Part shown: one piece after another, positions 1-10,398 of the stretch
How positions within the stretch are numbered: position 1 is the stretch's first letter
Layout of the letters: every line of letters starts with the position of its first letter
NCBI GenBank assembly: GCA_033032175.1
Contig: CM065331.1
Span: 8,370,370 to 8,434,369 of the forward strand
DNA from: Saturnia japonica
Taxonomy: Eukaryota; Arthropoda; Insecta; Lepidoptera; Saturniidae
Length of the DNA stretch: 64,000 nt
Direction: 5' to 3'
The notes under the pieces: model-generated
Database searches by the model: none
Seen by the model: only the letters and a program-made list of their open reading frames with translations
What the model was told of the DNA's origin: nothing
Program-made: the position numbers and the translations under genes

Positions 1-1425
1 TGACTAGCATTATTATTGAACCTGCCAAAACATCGTTATAGTAAATTCTGAAAAATCTTAATTCGCATGGTAATGTCCAGTGTGTGAAACGTGAAAAGCT
101 CTCTCTTCAGACTTCAAGGTCCTAAAGGTTATCTTTATAATGTTTGCTTATTCGCACGTTGCAGTAACGCCGGCCGACTATTGCCATTAATAACAATAAT
201 AAAGGATAGTTGACAGTAGAATAATAGTGTCTTCAATAATTTGTTATACATTGCGTAGGAATAGTGCATTACATTACTCGTTGCTGTAATAATTATCAGC
301 TTTGAACCAGGAACGCTAAAAGAAAGAGGATTTGAAGAGAAAGAGACAAAGTACATCATCCAACAGAGACAGTACAGTCAATTTGTCGAGCTACTATAAA
401 AAAAAACAGTAAATATTTTCAAAATCGTGTGTGATGTTTTAATTTAAATATCAAAGATGGCATTAGCAGAAGCAGGGTTTACAACCGTACGTGTACATAT
501 CGTACATTTACGACAATTGCATGCCCTCGTACGATAGCAATTTATAAGCAAATACGATAATTTTATTTTAACAATATGGATTCAGAAAATAGATCCTCTG
601 GAGCAGAAATCGGGGAAGTACGATAGTTTTGGTCCAATACAGGGAAATATGATAATTTCGAATACGATAATTGCCACGCTTTTGGTTGTGAACCCTGAGT
701 AGAAATAGTAATTAGTAGTACGGCTATGCAGATAAGTTCTTCCCCTAATTTCCCCGGTGCTAAAATTTTCTTTCCCAAAGTTTTCCCCATCATTTCGTTT
801 CCCCAAAATTTCTCAGAGCGAAATACTGTCATTTTTTACATGTATTTGGGCACATTTGTAATTGTAAATTAATTTATGGTTCTGATGAAAACAGAGAAAT
901 AATATGTTTTTAGATTTTCCAGATTCAAATGTCGATTCAGTGGTTCGATTCAGTACCACGTACAAATTTAAAAAATCATCTTTTAGCGCAAAATTTAATG
1001 AATTCACTAACTAATCAATCTCAGATCGCCATCCCTATTTAGGACCGATTCAGTATTAGTGGTGGGTCATTAACGATTTCGTCGTCAATGAAAACTAACA
1101 GCTAATGACTAATGCATAACAGGTTGAAAAAACGGTGAAATCGTCAACTGGTTTTCGGACATTATTAAAGTGTTAATTCGTTTTCCTACAGATTTTATTA
1201 AAATTTATCAACGCTTTCAGACATTAATAAATTTGTTAATTCGTTTACTGTTTAGGGTTTACTAATATTAGACAATGTTTTCAGATACCTATTATTATAT
1301 GGGTTATTTTGTTTTGACCAGATTTTATTAATATTTATCAACATTTTTACATACTTCCAAGCGATACTATCGTCCCCATACTAGTTGATTTTGTTTGTTT
1401 TTTTCTCGTTTTTTACACAATTTCA
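1..1425. other. gene-free AT-rich stretch
   Basis: I see no coding exon or recognisable element here. Short open frames are AT-rich chance ORFs. Between about 1130 and 1365 there are two or three degraded copies of a motif built around 'attttattaaaatttatcaac' and 'gacattaataaa', which suggests an old, decayed local duplication or element. Confidence 0.5.
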
Positions 1426-1480
1426 CACACGACCATTTAATTCCAAACTAAGCAAAGCTTTGTAATATGGTAACAGCTTG
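1426..1480 (+). repeat. fragment of repeat K (also at 39475-39540)
   Basis: The stretch around 'ccaaactaagcaaagctt' recurs almost unchanged near 39500. There it lies directly beside a tRNA-like SINE segment, so both are probably fragments of one dispersed family. It has no coding content. Confidence 0.5.
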
Positions 1481-2150
1481 TTACCCGAATACTAGTCGCG
1501 GTAGGCGGTGGGAATTAATAAAAAGCCCTTGACAGTAATAATTAATTTTATTCCCGCTTCCGCCCACTGAGGTGTTCCGCCGGTGGGTAGTCTGAAGTAC
1601 TGGCCTGATAGAACAACTCCAAGATGCCGTTGGCAGTCTCTGCAACTGCTAGGCCGCTCCCACGGATTTGGTGGAATTGTCAGCAGGAGGGTAGATGGTC
1701 AGATGGATGCCGATGGTAATGTATCTAACGATAAGGTGATCCTGAAAGTCCCAAGACAAGGCAAGCATTAGCGACAGGCTTAGACGGCCGAGTAGCCTTA
1801 ATCAAGCTCAGCGCCCCCATAACTACCCTCGCGTTTTTCAGCGCTAAGCAGACCCAGCAGGAATTACTTGCTAGACAGAACAGTTATGATACACTATTAT
1901 TACATTATGAGAACTCACCCCAGCGGGATCTAAGTAGTTTTCACTAGTTAAAGTACGAAACGTAAGATTGGTCGTGAGCCATGACAATAATTAATATACG
2001 CGTAGACAGCAACTCACAATTAATAGGTGACGCGGCCGAACCTTATAACAGCTCAGGCGCATCTAACTGAAGAATCCCGAGCACTCTCGAAGACGCCCGA
2101 TAGCGATCCGGCCGTAAATGTCTTTGGGTACCGTACGAGCGTTAATTGAT
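1481..2150. other. GC-richer block of unknown origin
   Basis: This block is clearly less AT-rich than its surroundings and contains several CCGCC/GGCGG-type words near 1555-1600 and 2030-2120. No long frame or known domain was recognised. It could be the 5' part of an old retroelement; nothing in it proves that. Confidence 0.3.
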
Positions 2151-2214
2151 TTGTACAAAACCTTTTCTATATTTTAATAAAAGACCAGGTTCTGTACATT
2201 TTTTTTTTTTATAC

Positions 2215-2400
2215 GTTATTGTAGATATAACGTTACAAGCTGATATACATACATATATAGGTATTAATACCCAGGGACGCACAACTAGCATAAAATGTAT
2301 GCGCATCACACAAAGTCAGTCATGGGCGGGGATCGAACCGGCGATCTCTCGGCTCAATAGTAGCGTATACTACCACTGCGCCACGAGGATTGTCAAGTTT
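2215..2400 (-). repeat. tRNA-derived SINE (family K), minus strand
   Basis: Read on the minus strand, 2389-2318 resembles a tRNA: a D-arm/A-box-like part (GGCGCAGTGGTAG) and a B box (GGTTCGATCCC). The acceptor ends do not pair and the sequence runs on into a non-tRNA body, as in tRNA-derived SINEs. A second copy lies at 39475-39665. Confidence 0.6.
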
Positions 2401-2419
2401 ATTATCAGAAATGAATAAA

Positions 2420-4025
2420 ATTATAGTGAAATAAATAATAATCCGTTAAGCCGTTGACTGTATATATTTTCTACTGTTTTTTTTTGTAACTGAGTAAAAT
2501 AATAACTTTTGAACTAATGTGTAGACGTGGGTGGTTACGTCTTTTTCAAGAAACTTAACGAAACCAGTGACTTGGTAGGAGTCACCTGTTATAAAACTAG
2601 TGGTTTTTTAACTATCTATTTTTATTAAGTTACTGTGATTGTTTGCATAAATACCTCCCTCCACCAACGCACGAAACGAAAATAAATGAAATCATTAGTT
2701 ACCTAATATTTGTAATCTAAGTGTTTGTAGCTATACGGTTAAATTAGTAAATTAACTTCCCTTCGTAATTAATGCAGGCTTAGGACTGACTGCATTAAAT
2801 TCAGGTATAGATAAATGATTGATTAGTGTTTAATAGGAAACTATGATTTTAATAAAATTATTAATGCAGGCGTATTTAAAAGTTAATTTGATTGTATATA
2901 GTATATGCCATTGATTGATATTTACAGTTTATTTGAACTTGTTGAAGCAAAGAGGCTTTGTTGTGAAACGAATATAATCTCTTTGCATATCATTGTATGT
3001 TTCTTCTTTATAAAAAACAATGTTTTAAATACTTGTTAACTGAAAAATGTCAAGTGAGAAAATATAATATATTGTTTGAGATACAAATATATATTTTCTA
3101 ACATATCGTGATATAATTAGCTAATATTGTTACCTATTCCAAATTGTTTATTATTTGCTATAACTACAAGTAATGAAATATAATATTCGTACGATTCTTG
3201 GCTAAAACTGTGTTTTCATATAAGACTCTGCTTATGGTGTGAACAAACACATTAGATTGCTACATCGGCAATACTAGCAGAACTTTTCCAACGTTCTCAC
3301 TGTCATTTGTTTTGCACTTTTATTTACACTTAACATTTACAATCGCAGAGTCTATACCACGACACGTGCGCGTTAGTATTACTTCGGATTTATTCGTATC
3401 ACCCGTTCTCGCTTACTTGGAAATTTTCGATTTGCCATTTCGCTCGCTCGGCCGGTTGTTAGGCGTGATGTGAAAGAAATGTAACGCTGTGCGCTTGACC
3501 GACCGATATTGAACTCTCGCTCTCGCACGCTCGCCTACCCACACCCAACAATCACAGTAACAGTAACGCATTTATAAAAATCACTACTTGTAATTTGACT
3601 CGAAACTAGTGATTCGGTTACATGGCCGCGTAGCTAGTTATTATTACTCAGACGTTATATAAAATGCCCACGTCTACTAATGTGTCTGGTGCCTGTGCGT
3701 TGATGTAAATTAACAGCTAATAATTGCAACCTGGTTTTTCATTTATTGTATCTCGTTATAAGTTGATAAAAAAACAGTTTATTAATTATTGGCTACCTCT
3801 AACTCTATTCAGTATTTCAATCATAGATAATACACTAATACATAGATAATCACACTATCACAGAACAATATACTCTCTAAAGTCTCTAACGATAAAACAC
3901 TATTAGATATGATAATACAATAGCACGATTTCAATTATTCGTGGTTCGTGGCTGTAAAAGTGTAAATAAATGTTTTTGTTTATGAATTCTATTTAGATTA
4001 TAAAATATAAATAGTTTTATATACA
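2420..4025 (+). promoter_or_regulatory. upstream region of AP-3 sigma, with a CpG-richer patch at 3350-3560
   Basis: Most of this 1.6 kb is plain AT-rich DNA with no exon. The patch at about 3350-3560 has more CpG (gctcgctcgg, cgctctcgcacgctcgcc) and is the most promoter-like sequence before the AP-3 sigma start codon at 4026. The transcription start cannot be fixed from sequence. A 5' untranslated exon could lie in or after the patch. Confidence 0.35.
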
Positions 4026-4094
4026 ATGATTAAGGCAATATTAGTTTTTAATAATCACGGGAAGCCGCGATTGTCCAAGTTCTATCAATATTTC
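4026..4094 (+). CDS. or (AP3S): AP-3 sigma coding exon 1
   Basis: Codes for 23 residues, MIKAILVFNNHG to KFYQYF. This is the first beta strand of the sigma/longin fold and is nearly invariant in the family, which fixes the start ATG. The donor is TTC|GTAAGT (near consensus), phase 0. Intron 1 is 4095-4555. Part of that intron (about 4375-4495) resembles generic lepidopteran repeat sequence. Confidence 0.95.
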
Positions 4095-7000
4095 GTAAGT
4101 GAAAGCCATTTTTCTTATTTTACTACGACAGGCACAAAAAGATTCAAAAGTACAGGCCGAGCAGCTTACACGCTATATATGTATTTATATTGCATTGTAT
4201 ACTCATTGTAAAGTTGTCTAAATTGTTTCATTAATTATAAGTTATTGCCCATCGTTACGCTTGGGGAGAATAATACTTAAACACGTCCCATTTGTTTCGA
4301 AAGTGAGCATAGTTTATACTAAGATAACGAATAGTGCTGTGGTGTAAATTGTTAATTATTGGAAACACGGTACAAGGTCTGCTGGGCCAGCTATTGAAAC
4401 TATTATAAATGTGAAATCTCTCAAAAGGCTGGACCAATTTTAATGGAATTTGGCATAGAAGTTGAAACTGTATAAAAAATAATGCTTCCAGTGACACAAG
4501 TGACAACATTTAATGTACCTACCCTACTTTAATTACAAAGTTATTAACATTTCAGAATGAAGACATGCAACAGCAGATCATAAAAGAAACATTTCAACTG
4601 GTGTCCAAGAGAGATGATAATGTGTGCAATTTCCTTGAAGGTGGAAGGTATGATGACTGGTTAAAAAGTTGGCTTGGTCTTCGTAAGCCTATAGTCCTTG
4701 TTGAGCTTACTGTATCATGGGAAACAAATATACCTAAAGACCACACAATAAAAATGAATAAATATTACAATCTATGTAATGAGCTAACAAAAAACCACTA
4801 TGAGGTTAACTTATGTGTGGTAGAAGTGGGAGCGAGAGGTATTCCAGCGAAATCTCTCTATAATTTGCTAAAAGATCTTGGCCTGTCCAGAACTGCAGTA
4901 AGTTCTATTTTAGAATGGGTATCTAAAGCAGCATTAATAGGCTCTTACCAAATCTGGCTTGGTAGGGAGGGTATAGCGAGCAATCAAGGTGAGCGCTGAT
5001 GTGCATCATAAGGGGGCACCCTAAACCCTCTCTCTGCCACATGATGGACCCGGCAACCACACAGTGAATCCATGGAATGCTAAGATGTTTGTCTCTGTCT
5101 TTCATCAGTAGCTTTGCCTATTGACTAGGCTTGTCATAATAATAGAGGTATAAACCAGGATGGGAGCCTATGATTATCATAAAAAATAAAATTGAAGTGT
5201 CTGTTTGTAATTTCAAAATAACAGTTGTTATAGTGTTCTAAATGCATAAGAAAGTATATAAAATACCTATAACAAAAAGCTCATTGTTAAAATTTTTGTC
5301 TGTTTGATCCTGGTTATCTCCGAAATGGTTGGGCCGATTTTGACGGAACTTTCACTGATAGATAGCTGATGATATAGGGAGTAACTTAGGCTAACTTTTA
5401 TTTTAGAAAAAGAATTAGGATTCCGCACAAATAAAAAAAATCTGGTCATGGTGAATCAATTTGGGCACTTAAGTGGCTTATACTGAGTAAACCATAAGAG
5501 ATATAGCAAATTAATGTACTACATAATTATACGCATTAAAAAGACCTACAAAAAAGTCAGGGAGAGTATACATCTATCTCCTAAGGAACACCCACAATAA
5601 GCATTTTTGTCTTTAAAATAGCTGGGAGTGGGGAGCAAGATTCGTGCGGGCATTCTGTAGTCCACGGGAGCGAAGCCACAGGCACAGCTAGTTTTTCAAT
5701 AATATTAATAATCAATTTAAATATACCTAATATTTTAACAACAGTCTACCACTTGCTTGATATCTTTGACTTAATTTGTTAAAAATGAATTATGTATAGT
5801 CTGTCTAATAAGTTTCCTTACTTGGATAATTTTAAAGAAAATAATTTTAGGCAACACTGCATAAAGAATACACATTGCACAACAAGTTTTGATATTTGAA
5901 ACTTTGTATTATTTGATTTCTTTTCATTGTTCAAGCTTAATCGGTGGTTCTGACTACAAGTTAATCTACAGGCACTATGCGACTCTATACTTTGTTTTCT
6001 GTGTGGATTCATCGGAAAGTGAACTTGGTATACTTGATCTTATACAGGTTCGTTATTTACAATTTATTTTCAAACAAAATCACATCATCTTTTTAATACT
6101 ATGTTGTAATTTATATATATTTTTATTATCTTATTTCTGATGGTAAAAGCAAAGTACAGTCCAAAAGCAATGATGATCACGGAGAGACCAACAATCACTG
6201 TCAAGAAGATGACTGACAGATTCTGAAACGCTACAAACAAAAGAGAGTCACAATGAGGGACTTATCACCACATGCATGGTAGTTTAAATAGGTGCACTAA
6301 TGATAGTATCTGGAAGATTATTCCTCTTACAGTACTTATAGTGACTATTATTAAAATATATTTAATTCATAAATCTCAATTTAGAAATGACATATTTAAG
6401 TTTTGTGAATACAAAATTTCATAACAATGTATAAAGTCTTTTTTGAGTTAAATCTGGACAGGCATACAATATGTACCTGAAGTGAAAAACTTGGTTGAGT
6501 GACTGTTTTTTTGTGAATCAATTCAGCAGGGTTTGATTCAAATCAATTTAAAAGAGATCTTTATTGGTCATAGATGTGGAAAACAAGATTAATGGTAATA
6601 ATTCGAATTATAAAACTTGAATTATTCATAGTAATATTAATTTAAAAATTAAATAAAAACAGTTCCTCGGATGTTTTAAGTTTACATTTTTGAAAGCAGT
6701 CACCATGACTGCTTATTTTAAAAAAAATGTCTTGTTCCTTTCCGTGTCCTTTATAATAAATACATATATGTATATATCAGAAAAGGAAAAAAAAATGAAC
6801 AGACAGAACTACAGATTAATTACCACACATTTATATGTTTTGAATACCTATTTTTTACCTGAGGGTTATCTCAAATTTATTTTCATTTCTAAATATCATT
6901 CTCAAATTTCTGGGCTCCAAAATAGAGGAGAGTGCTGCAATATATCCGGATCGCCGATTATTTATCAACCGATATCTAACAATTTGACAAGCACGCAAAG

Positions 7001-10000
7001 CAACGATAATGCCTTTTCGTCATAGGCGAGAGAGGCATACGTGGTGCTAGCGCGGTGGTCGTCACATTCCCGTCTTTACTAAGCTTTGTATTGTTATATT
7101 ATTTCGCGTCTATTTAGTATTAATTTTAAAATTAAATATCAAATACAGTGTATAAACTCTTTATAACGAAACTCAAGGGACTGAGCATTTTTTGTCGTTA
7201 TAGAGAGTTATCGTTATATGGAGTGAACAAAAAAACAACCTAATTAACAAGAATTTTTAATATGTATGTCTTAGATAATAAATGCTTATAAATTATTGTT
7301 TACACATATAGTCTGATAACTTTATCTGACGCTTTGTGCTATGCCAGTACTTTTTTTGTATTATTTTATGTATTCTATTCATATCTTCTTCTATCAAACT
7401 TTTTCGTCAACACTAATCGCTTTCCGTTTACTGGCCATGTTAACAGTTTCAAAGTATGTTTACGACTGATAATACGATAGGTACCCAGTATGCTTGGCCG
7501 AAGACCATCACTTCCGAGAAAACAATGCGTCATATTACACGTGTTCATGGCAATTAAGGATAACAAAAGCTAGACCGACCTCGGATGTTTCGGAGCTTCA
7601 AAGTCTTTTGTTACCTGATAACACAACATAAACAATAATACCGATAATAAATATTTACTGTCTAAAAATATGAACACATTTCTTCGTAATAGAGAATGGC
7701 GTATCGCTATAAAGAGTGTTTCAATATGTGGGTTTTAACGCAAACCAACCAAGTTGGACTCACTTCAACGTTATAAAGAGTTTACACTGTATCTACTTAT
7801 CATTGAAAAAATCAGTTTCAAGCATAATGGACACAACATACAATTTCCCAGAAACTTTACCCTCCGCTAGGCGGGTAAACATGTGTAGGAGCTTATATAC
7901 TTCATTATTTATTTCATTTATTACTAAACTTTCAGTATCGATATCTCGATTATTCACTACAATAATCAGTATCCGTATTGTATTTGCAAAATGATATATC
8001 GTTACATCCCTAATTCCTAGGTATTCGTCGAAACTCTAGACAAGTGCTTCGAGAACGTCTGCGAGTTGGATCTGATCTTCCACGCTGACGCGGCCCATCA
8101 GGTCCTCGACGAGCTGGTGATGGGCGGAATGGTTCTACAGACCAACATGGGCGACATACTCTGCAGGCTACAGGAACAGAACAAGATGCAGAAGGCTGAA
8201 GTGAGTTGACTTGGATTTGCTTGTATTAACATACTAGCAATGCACTACGGTTTTACCTGTTATACCTACTATCGTTGTCTCACTTCCCTTACTTGCCTAA
8301 AGCTTGCCAAATTGCTTGACGCTGATGTAACGCTTGTTCCTGCTCCGCTCCTCAAAGCTGTAGTGTGAAGTTATATACCATCTTCGATAAATAAGTTATA
8401 AAAGGCAAATATATTTTGTAAATCTAACTCGTTGTTCCAAAAATGAGCGCGTTCAAACAACAAACAAACTCTCTAGCTTTAAAATAATAATAGTATAGAA
8501 GAATACACATTATTTTTTATATAACTAAGGTGGCAAAAAGCGTAGGTACGACCCGCATATTGTGAAGCGGTGACAATAAGCTATGGATACTTGCACACCA
8601 GAGTTATAATTAGCATGTTGCCATATTTGAATCATCTTTCTCCAAGGATCTCTGGAAACCCTACTCATGCTGTGTTACACCATAAGGTTATTTGGCTGCG
8701 ATCTTCGTGTTAAGTTGTCAGTATAAAAAGCATATTATGTTTCATTTAAAATTGTAATTAATTATAATTTTTATATTCCAGGCCGGCATATCGGCTGCGC
8801 CCGCTCGAGCTGTTTCCGCTGTGAAAAGCATGAACTTGCCGCAGCAGCTGAGAGATATGAAGCTGCCCGACCTACCGCAAGCTATTAAGGTATAAAACAA
8901 AAAAGCATGTGAAATTAGCAGAAGTGATATTTATGTACGTTTTTTTAACAATCAAAATAAATCAAATAAAAGTTTCAAGTATCAAAACTTTTTGTGCGAT
9001 GTAATCTTTACGCAGTGTTGACGACAAATATTTTCTCAAGTGCCTTAAAATTACCCGAGTATGAAAACTTTTTTATACAACAAAGGTATATAAACAAGCA
9101 AGCATACTGCCCGCCCACTTGATGTTAAGCAGCTACTGCCATTGATATCACTAGTGCGTTGCCGATCTTGGAACCTCCTACCCTAAGGAGCTCTGGAAAC
9201 CCTGCTCACCGCAGGAACACAACACAAGGTTATTCGGCTCCGGTCTTCTCTAGGGTGGAGGGGAAGTATCACCTTTCGGGCTGCCCCTAAAAGAGGGAAA
9301 TTGATATGCGAGAGTGGCAAAGCTGTATGCCAGTAATATCCGAACCAACAGTTAAATCGTGCCTGAACGTCCGGTAAATGTGTCGTTGCCGACACATTAA
9401 TCGGGTCGCTCTAATGTATGTAATAATATGCCGATATGTATCCGACAAATTTATCGTCCCGACAAAAACGTCGGCCCAATCTAGAGTGAACCAGCTGTAA
9501 AGTTAATCTTTACACTTTGGATGTGAAACGTCTATTGGCGCGCCTTGGTAGTAAAATCGAACCGTATGTCGCGATGGCGAACGGCATGACGCTCTCTAAT
9601 GCCGTCACGCGACACCGCTCTTGACTCCCTTGCGGTGAGTGCGTTCGAAAAGTGGTCTTTATTATTTTGCTCCAAATGTTTATATTGGGTTTTTAACTGA
9701 CTTAAATAAATAATCAGAGATTAAATACTCAATTTGAATGCATAGGTTTTTTTGTGTGTATGTTTAGCCATAATTTCTTTATTTATGAACCGATTTCGAT
9801 GATTCTTTTGGGGATACCTCAAGGGTGGCCCAATTCTAATTTCATTGGCATTGAACCTTCGGATTCGAAGATACACCACGAAACTCCTCAAAATCCTTGA
9901 AAAAAATTGAGAATAATATTGTCCTGTTGATTATTAATTTTTATTTATTACAAATTTGAATATTCACTAAGAAGTTTCACATCTGCCGGAGGTCCCGTGA

Positions 10001-10080
10001 CGGCCAACAATTTTTTTTTAAATGATAGTTTATTCAGGAATTGTAAAGGATAATTCCACTTGCAGGATCTGAAGTTCTGA
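4026..10080 (+). CDS. or (AP3S): AP-3 complex sigma subunit, six coding exons (complete gene)
   Basis: The joined exons 4026-4094, 4556-4647, 5936-6047, 8021-8200, 8782-8889 and 10066-10080 encode 191 aa plus a TGA stop; animal AP-3 sigma proteins are about 193 aa. The family is recognised from the start MIKAILVFNNHGKPRLSKFY, the core SDYKLIYRHYATLYFVFCVD, then ELGILDLIQVFVETLD and the tail AAPARAVSAVK. The protein is the small (sigma, longin-like fold) subunit of the AP-3 adaptor. AP-3 sorts cargo from endosomes/trans-Golgi to lysosomes and pigment granules; the Drosophila orthologue is the eye-colour gene orange. All introns are GT-AG and phases agree at each junction. Exon 2 ends in AG and exon 3 starts with C, together giving the expected serine. 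Introns 2 to 5 are filled with repeats. See 10081-10398 for a possible longer form. Confidence 0.95.
4556..4647 (+). CDS. or (AP3S): AP-3 sigma coding exon 2
   Basis: The acceptor is TTTCAG|AAT, phase 0. The exon codes for NEDMQQQIIKETF to NFLEGG plus two bases (AG) of a split serine codon. The donor is AAG|GTATGA. The frame stays open past the donor into a LINE-derived sequence as far as 4999. Confidence 0.93.
4648..5150 (+). mobile_element. LINE ORF C-terminal fragment and 3' tail, in AP-3 sigma intron 2
   Basis: The frame from the exon 2 donor to the stop at 4997-4999 encodes a retrotransposon-type protein end: LVELTVSWETN, HTIKMNKYYNL, VVEVGARGIPAKSLYNLLKD, then SKAALIGSYQIWLGREG. The pattern of VELTV followed by a lysine/tyrosine-rich segment fits the C-terminal restriction-like endonuclease part of some non-LTR retrotransposons; this clade is my inference. 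Related fragments lie at 60815-61045 and 62975-63080, and the RT fragment at 18552-18905 may be the same family. It is 5'-truncated, and LINE-like coding begins within tens of bases of the host splice donor. Confidence 0.7.
5180..5691 (+). mobile_element. Helitron-like element, family D copy 1 (intron 2)
   Basis: This copy matches the other D copies (12443, 36370, 57987) along its length: 'gaagtgtctgtttgtaat' near the 5' end, 'gatagatagctgatg' in the middle, and 'ggcacagCTAG' followed by T at the 3' end. CTAG before T is the usual Helitron 3' end and target. The exact 5' terminus is lost. There is no Rep/helicase frame, so it is non-autonomous. Confidence 0.6.
5936..6047 (+). CDS. or (AP3S): AP-3 sigma coding exon 3
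   Basis: The acceptor is TTCAAG|C. The leading C completes the split serine codon, then the exon reads LIGGSDYKLIYRHYATLYFV to ELGILDLIQ. This is the most conserved block of the family. The donor CAG|GTTCGT is phase 0. Intron 3 (6048-8020) is the longest and carries a decayed Tigger element. Confidence 0.95.
7146..7789 (-). mobile_element. decayed pogo/Tigger-like DNA transposon in AP-3 sigma intron 3
   Basis: The ends form inverted repeats: CAGTGTATAAACTCTTTATA at 7146, and a matching complement ending ...TTTACACTG at 7789 with a 2 bp length difference. A TA flanks each side (7144-7145 and 7790-7791), the target of this superfamily. On the minus strand from 7438 a degraded reading MASKRKAISVDEKV is followed by stops; this is the typical N-terminal start of Tigger DNA-binding domains. 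The rest of the transposase is deleted. Confidence 0.7.
8021..8200 (+). CDS. or (AP3S): AP-3 sigma coding exon 4
   Basis: Sixty whole codons, VFVETLDKCFENVCELDLIF to QEQNKMQKAE, including the family's VMGGMVLQTNM motif. Acceptor CCTAG|GTA and donor GAA|GTGAGT are both phase 0. It is noticeably GC-rich against its introns. Confidence 0.95.
8280..8490 (-). repeat. family I repeat (Helitron-like end, minus strand), intron 4
   Basis: Similar to 43965-44165 and 52590-52805: 'cacttcccttacttgcct', then 'gtgtgaagttatata', and a terminal AT-rich 'taatagtatag' segment whose complement starts like the TCTATAC ends of the Helitron-like elements. No coding frame. Confidence 0.45.
8535..8715 (+). repeat. 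family J repeat, intron 4
   Basis: Contains the words 'ctctggaaaccctactca' and 'aaggttatttggctg', also found in copies at 9085-9310, 23485-23660 and (reverse) 31110-31290. It is a short dispersed SINE-like repeat without coding capacity. Confidence 0.5.
8782..8889 (+). CDS. or (AP3S): AP-3 sigma coding exon 5
   Basis: Thirty-six whole codons: AGISAAPARAVSAVKSMNLP followed by QQLRDMKLPDLPQAIK, the flexible C-terminal tail typical of AP-3 sigma. Acceptor TTCCAG|GCC and donor AAG|GTATAA are both phase 0. Confidence 0.94.
9085..9310 (+). repeat. family J repeat, intron 5
   Basis: The most complete J copy here: 'cccgcccacttgatgttaag', then 'ctctggaaaccctgctcac', 'aacacaaggttattcggctc' and 'ggctgcccctaaaagaggga'. 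It has no reading frame of interest. Confidence 0.5.
9690..9905 (+). repeat. family A retroposon-like repeat, intron 5
   Basis: Consensus words are 'actgacttcaacaaa', 'ggatacctcaagggtgg', 'aatttcattggcatt' and 'cgaagatac'. Other copies lie at 15955-16190, 21275-21440, 29165-29425 and 56845-57080, always in the same orientation. No coding frame is evident. Confidence 0.6.
10066..10080 (+). CDS. or (AP3S): AP-3 sigma terminal coding exon, DLKF-stop
   Basis: After the acceptor TTGCAG (ending at 10065) the exon reads GAT CTG AAG TTC TGA, giving the C-terminus QAIKDLKF. Exon 5 ends in phase 0, so this frame is certain if the acceptor is used. The same exon continues open beyond the TGA. Confidence 0.88.
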   Translation, partial: DLKF

Positions 10081-10398
10081 CCGCTGCATCAGGGCGCGTA
10101 TGCCGGCTCGCCCGTCGCCATAGCGACCAATATAATAAACACGATCTACCCACAAAACGACAAATACCAGAACCTTCAGAAACCCGGTGAAAATATTGCA
10201 AATAAATTCTTCGGTTCCGAATCTCTCAGTACAAGATTCTCAGAGTCCTTCTCCGAGAACTACCTACAGACGGACGGTATCAATTTCCCTAATTATGAAA
10301 CTCATCGGTGCGACGGTTACCAGGATATAAGCGGTACGACGGCTGAATACGAGCTGGGTGATGTTAGAAATAGAAAGAAGAAGAAAAAGCGCCAGTAG
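10081..10398 (+). CDS. or (AP3S): in-frame 105-codon extension of AP-3 sigma beyond the TGA
   Basis: The frame of the AP-3 sigma terminal exon stays open from CCG at 10081 to TAG at 10396-10398. Landmarks are AYAGSPVAIATNIINTIYPQ, FFGSESLSTRFSESFSENYL, YQDISGTTAEYELGDV and a basic end RNRKKKKKRQ. There is no ATG that could start it as a separate gene in this frame. Local base use is much less AT-rich than the flanks and looks coding. Two routes would make it: readthrough of TGA-C (297 aa), or use of an in-phase AG acceptor at 10091-10092 that skips DLKF-stop (288 aa, joining QAIK to GAYAGS). I know of no domain in it. A weak GGGCG/CGCCC hairpin (10092-10096 with 10109-10113) lies just after the TGA. 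Confidence 0.7.
   Translation, partial: PLHQGAYAGSPVAIATNIINTIYPQNDKYQNLQKPGENIANKFFGSESLSTRFSESFSENYLQTDGINFPNYETHRCDGYQDISGTTAEYELGDVRNRKKKKKRQ

Noticed and set aside
2318..2389. A tRNA gene on the minus strand
   Set aside because: D-arm-like and B-box motifs are present, but the acceptor ends do not pair, and the same sequence recurs at 39.6 kb with a shared non-tRNA body, so it is a SINE head.
4565..4999. A separate 144-aa gene
   Set aside because: The first part is AP-3 sigma exon 2 and the rest is a truncated LINE frame past the splice donor.
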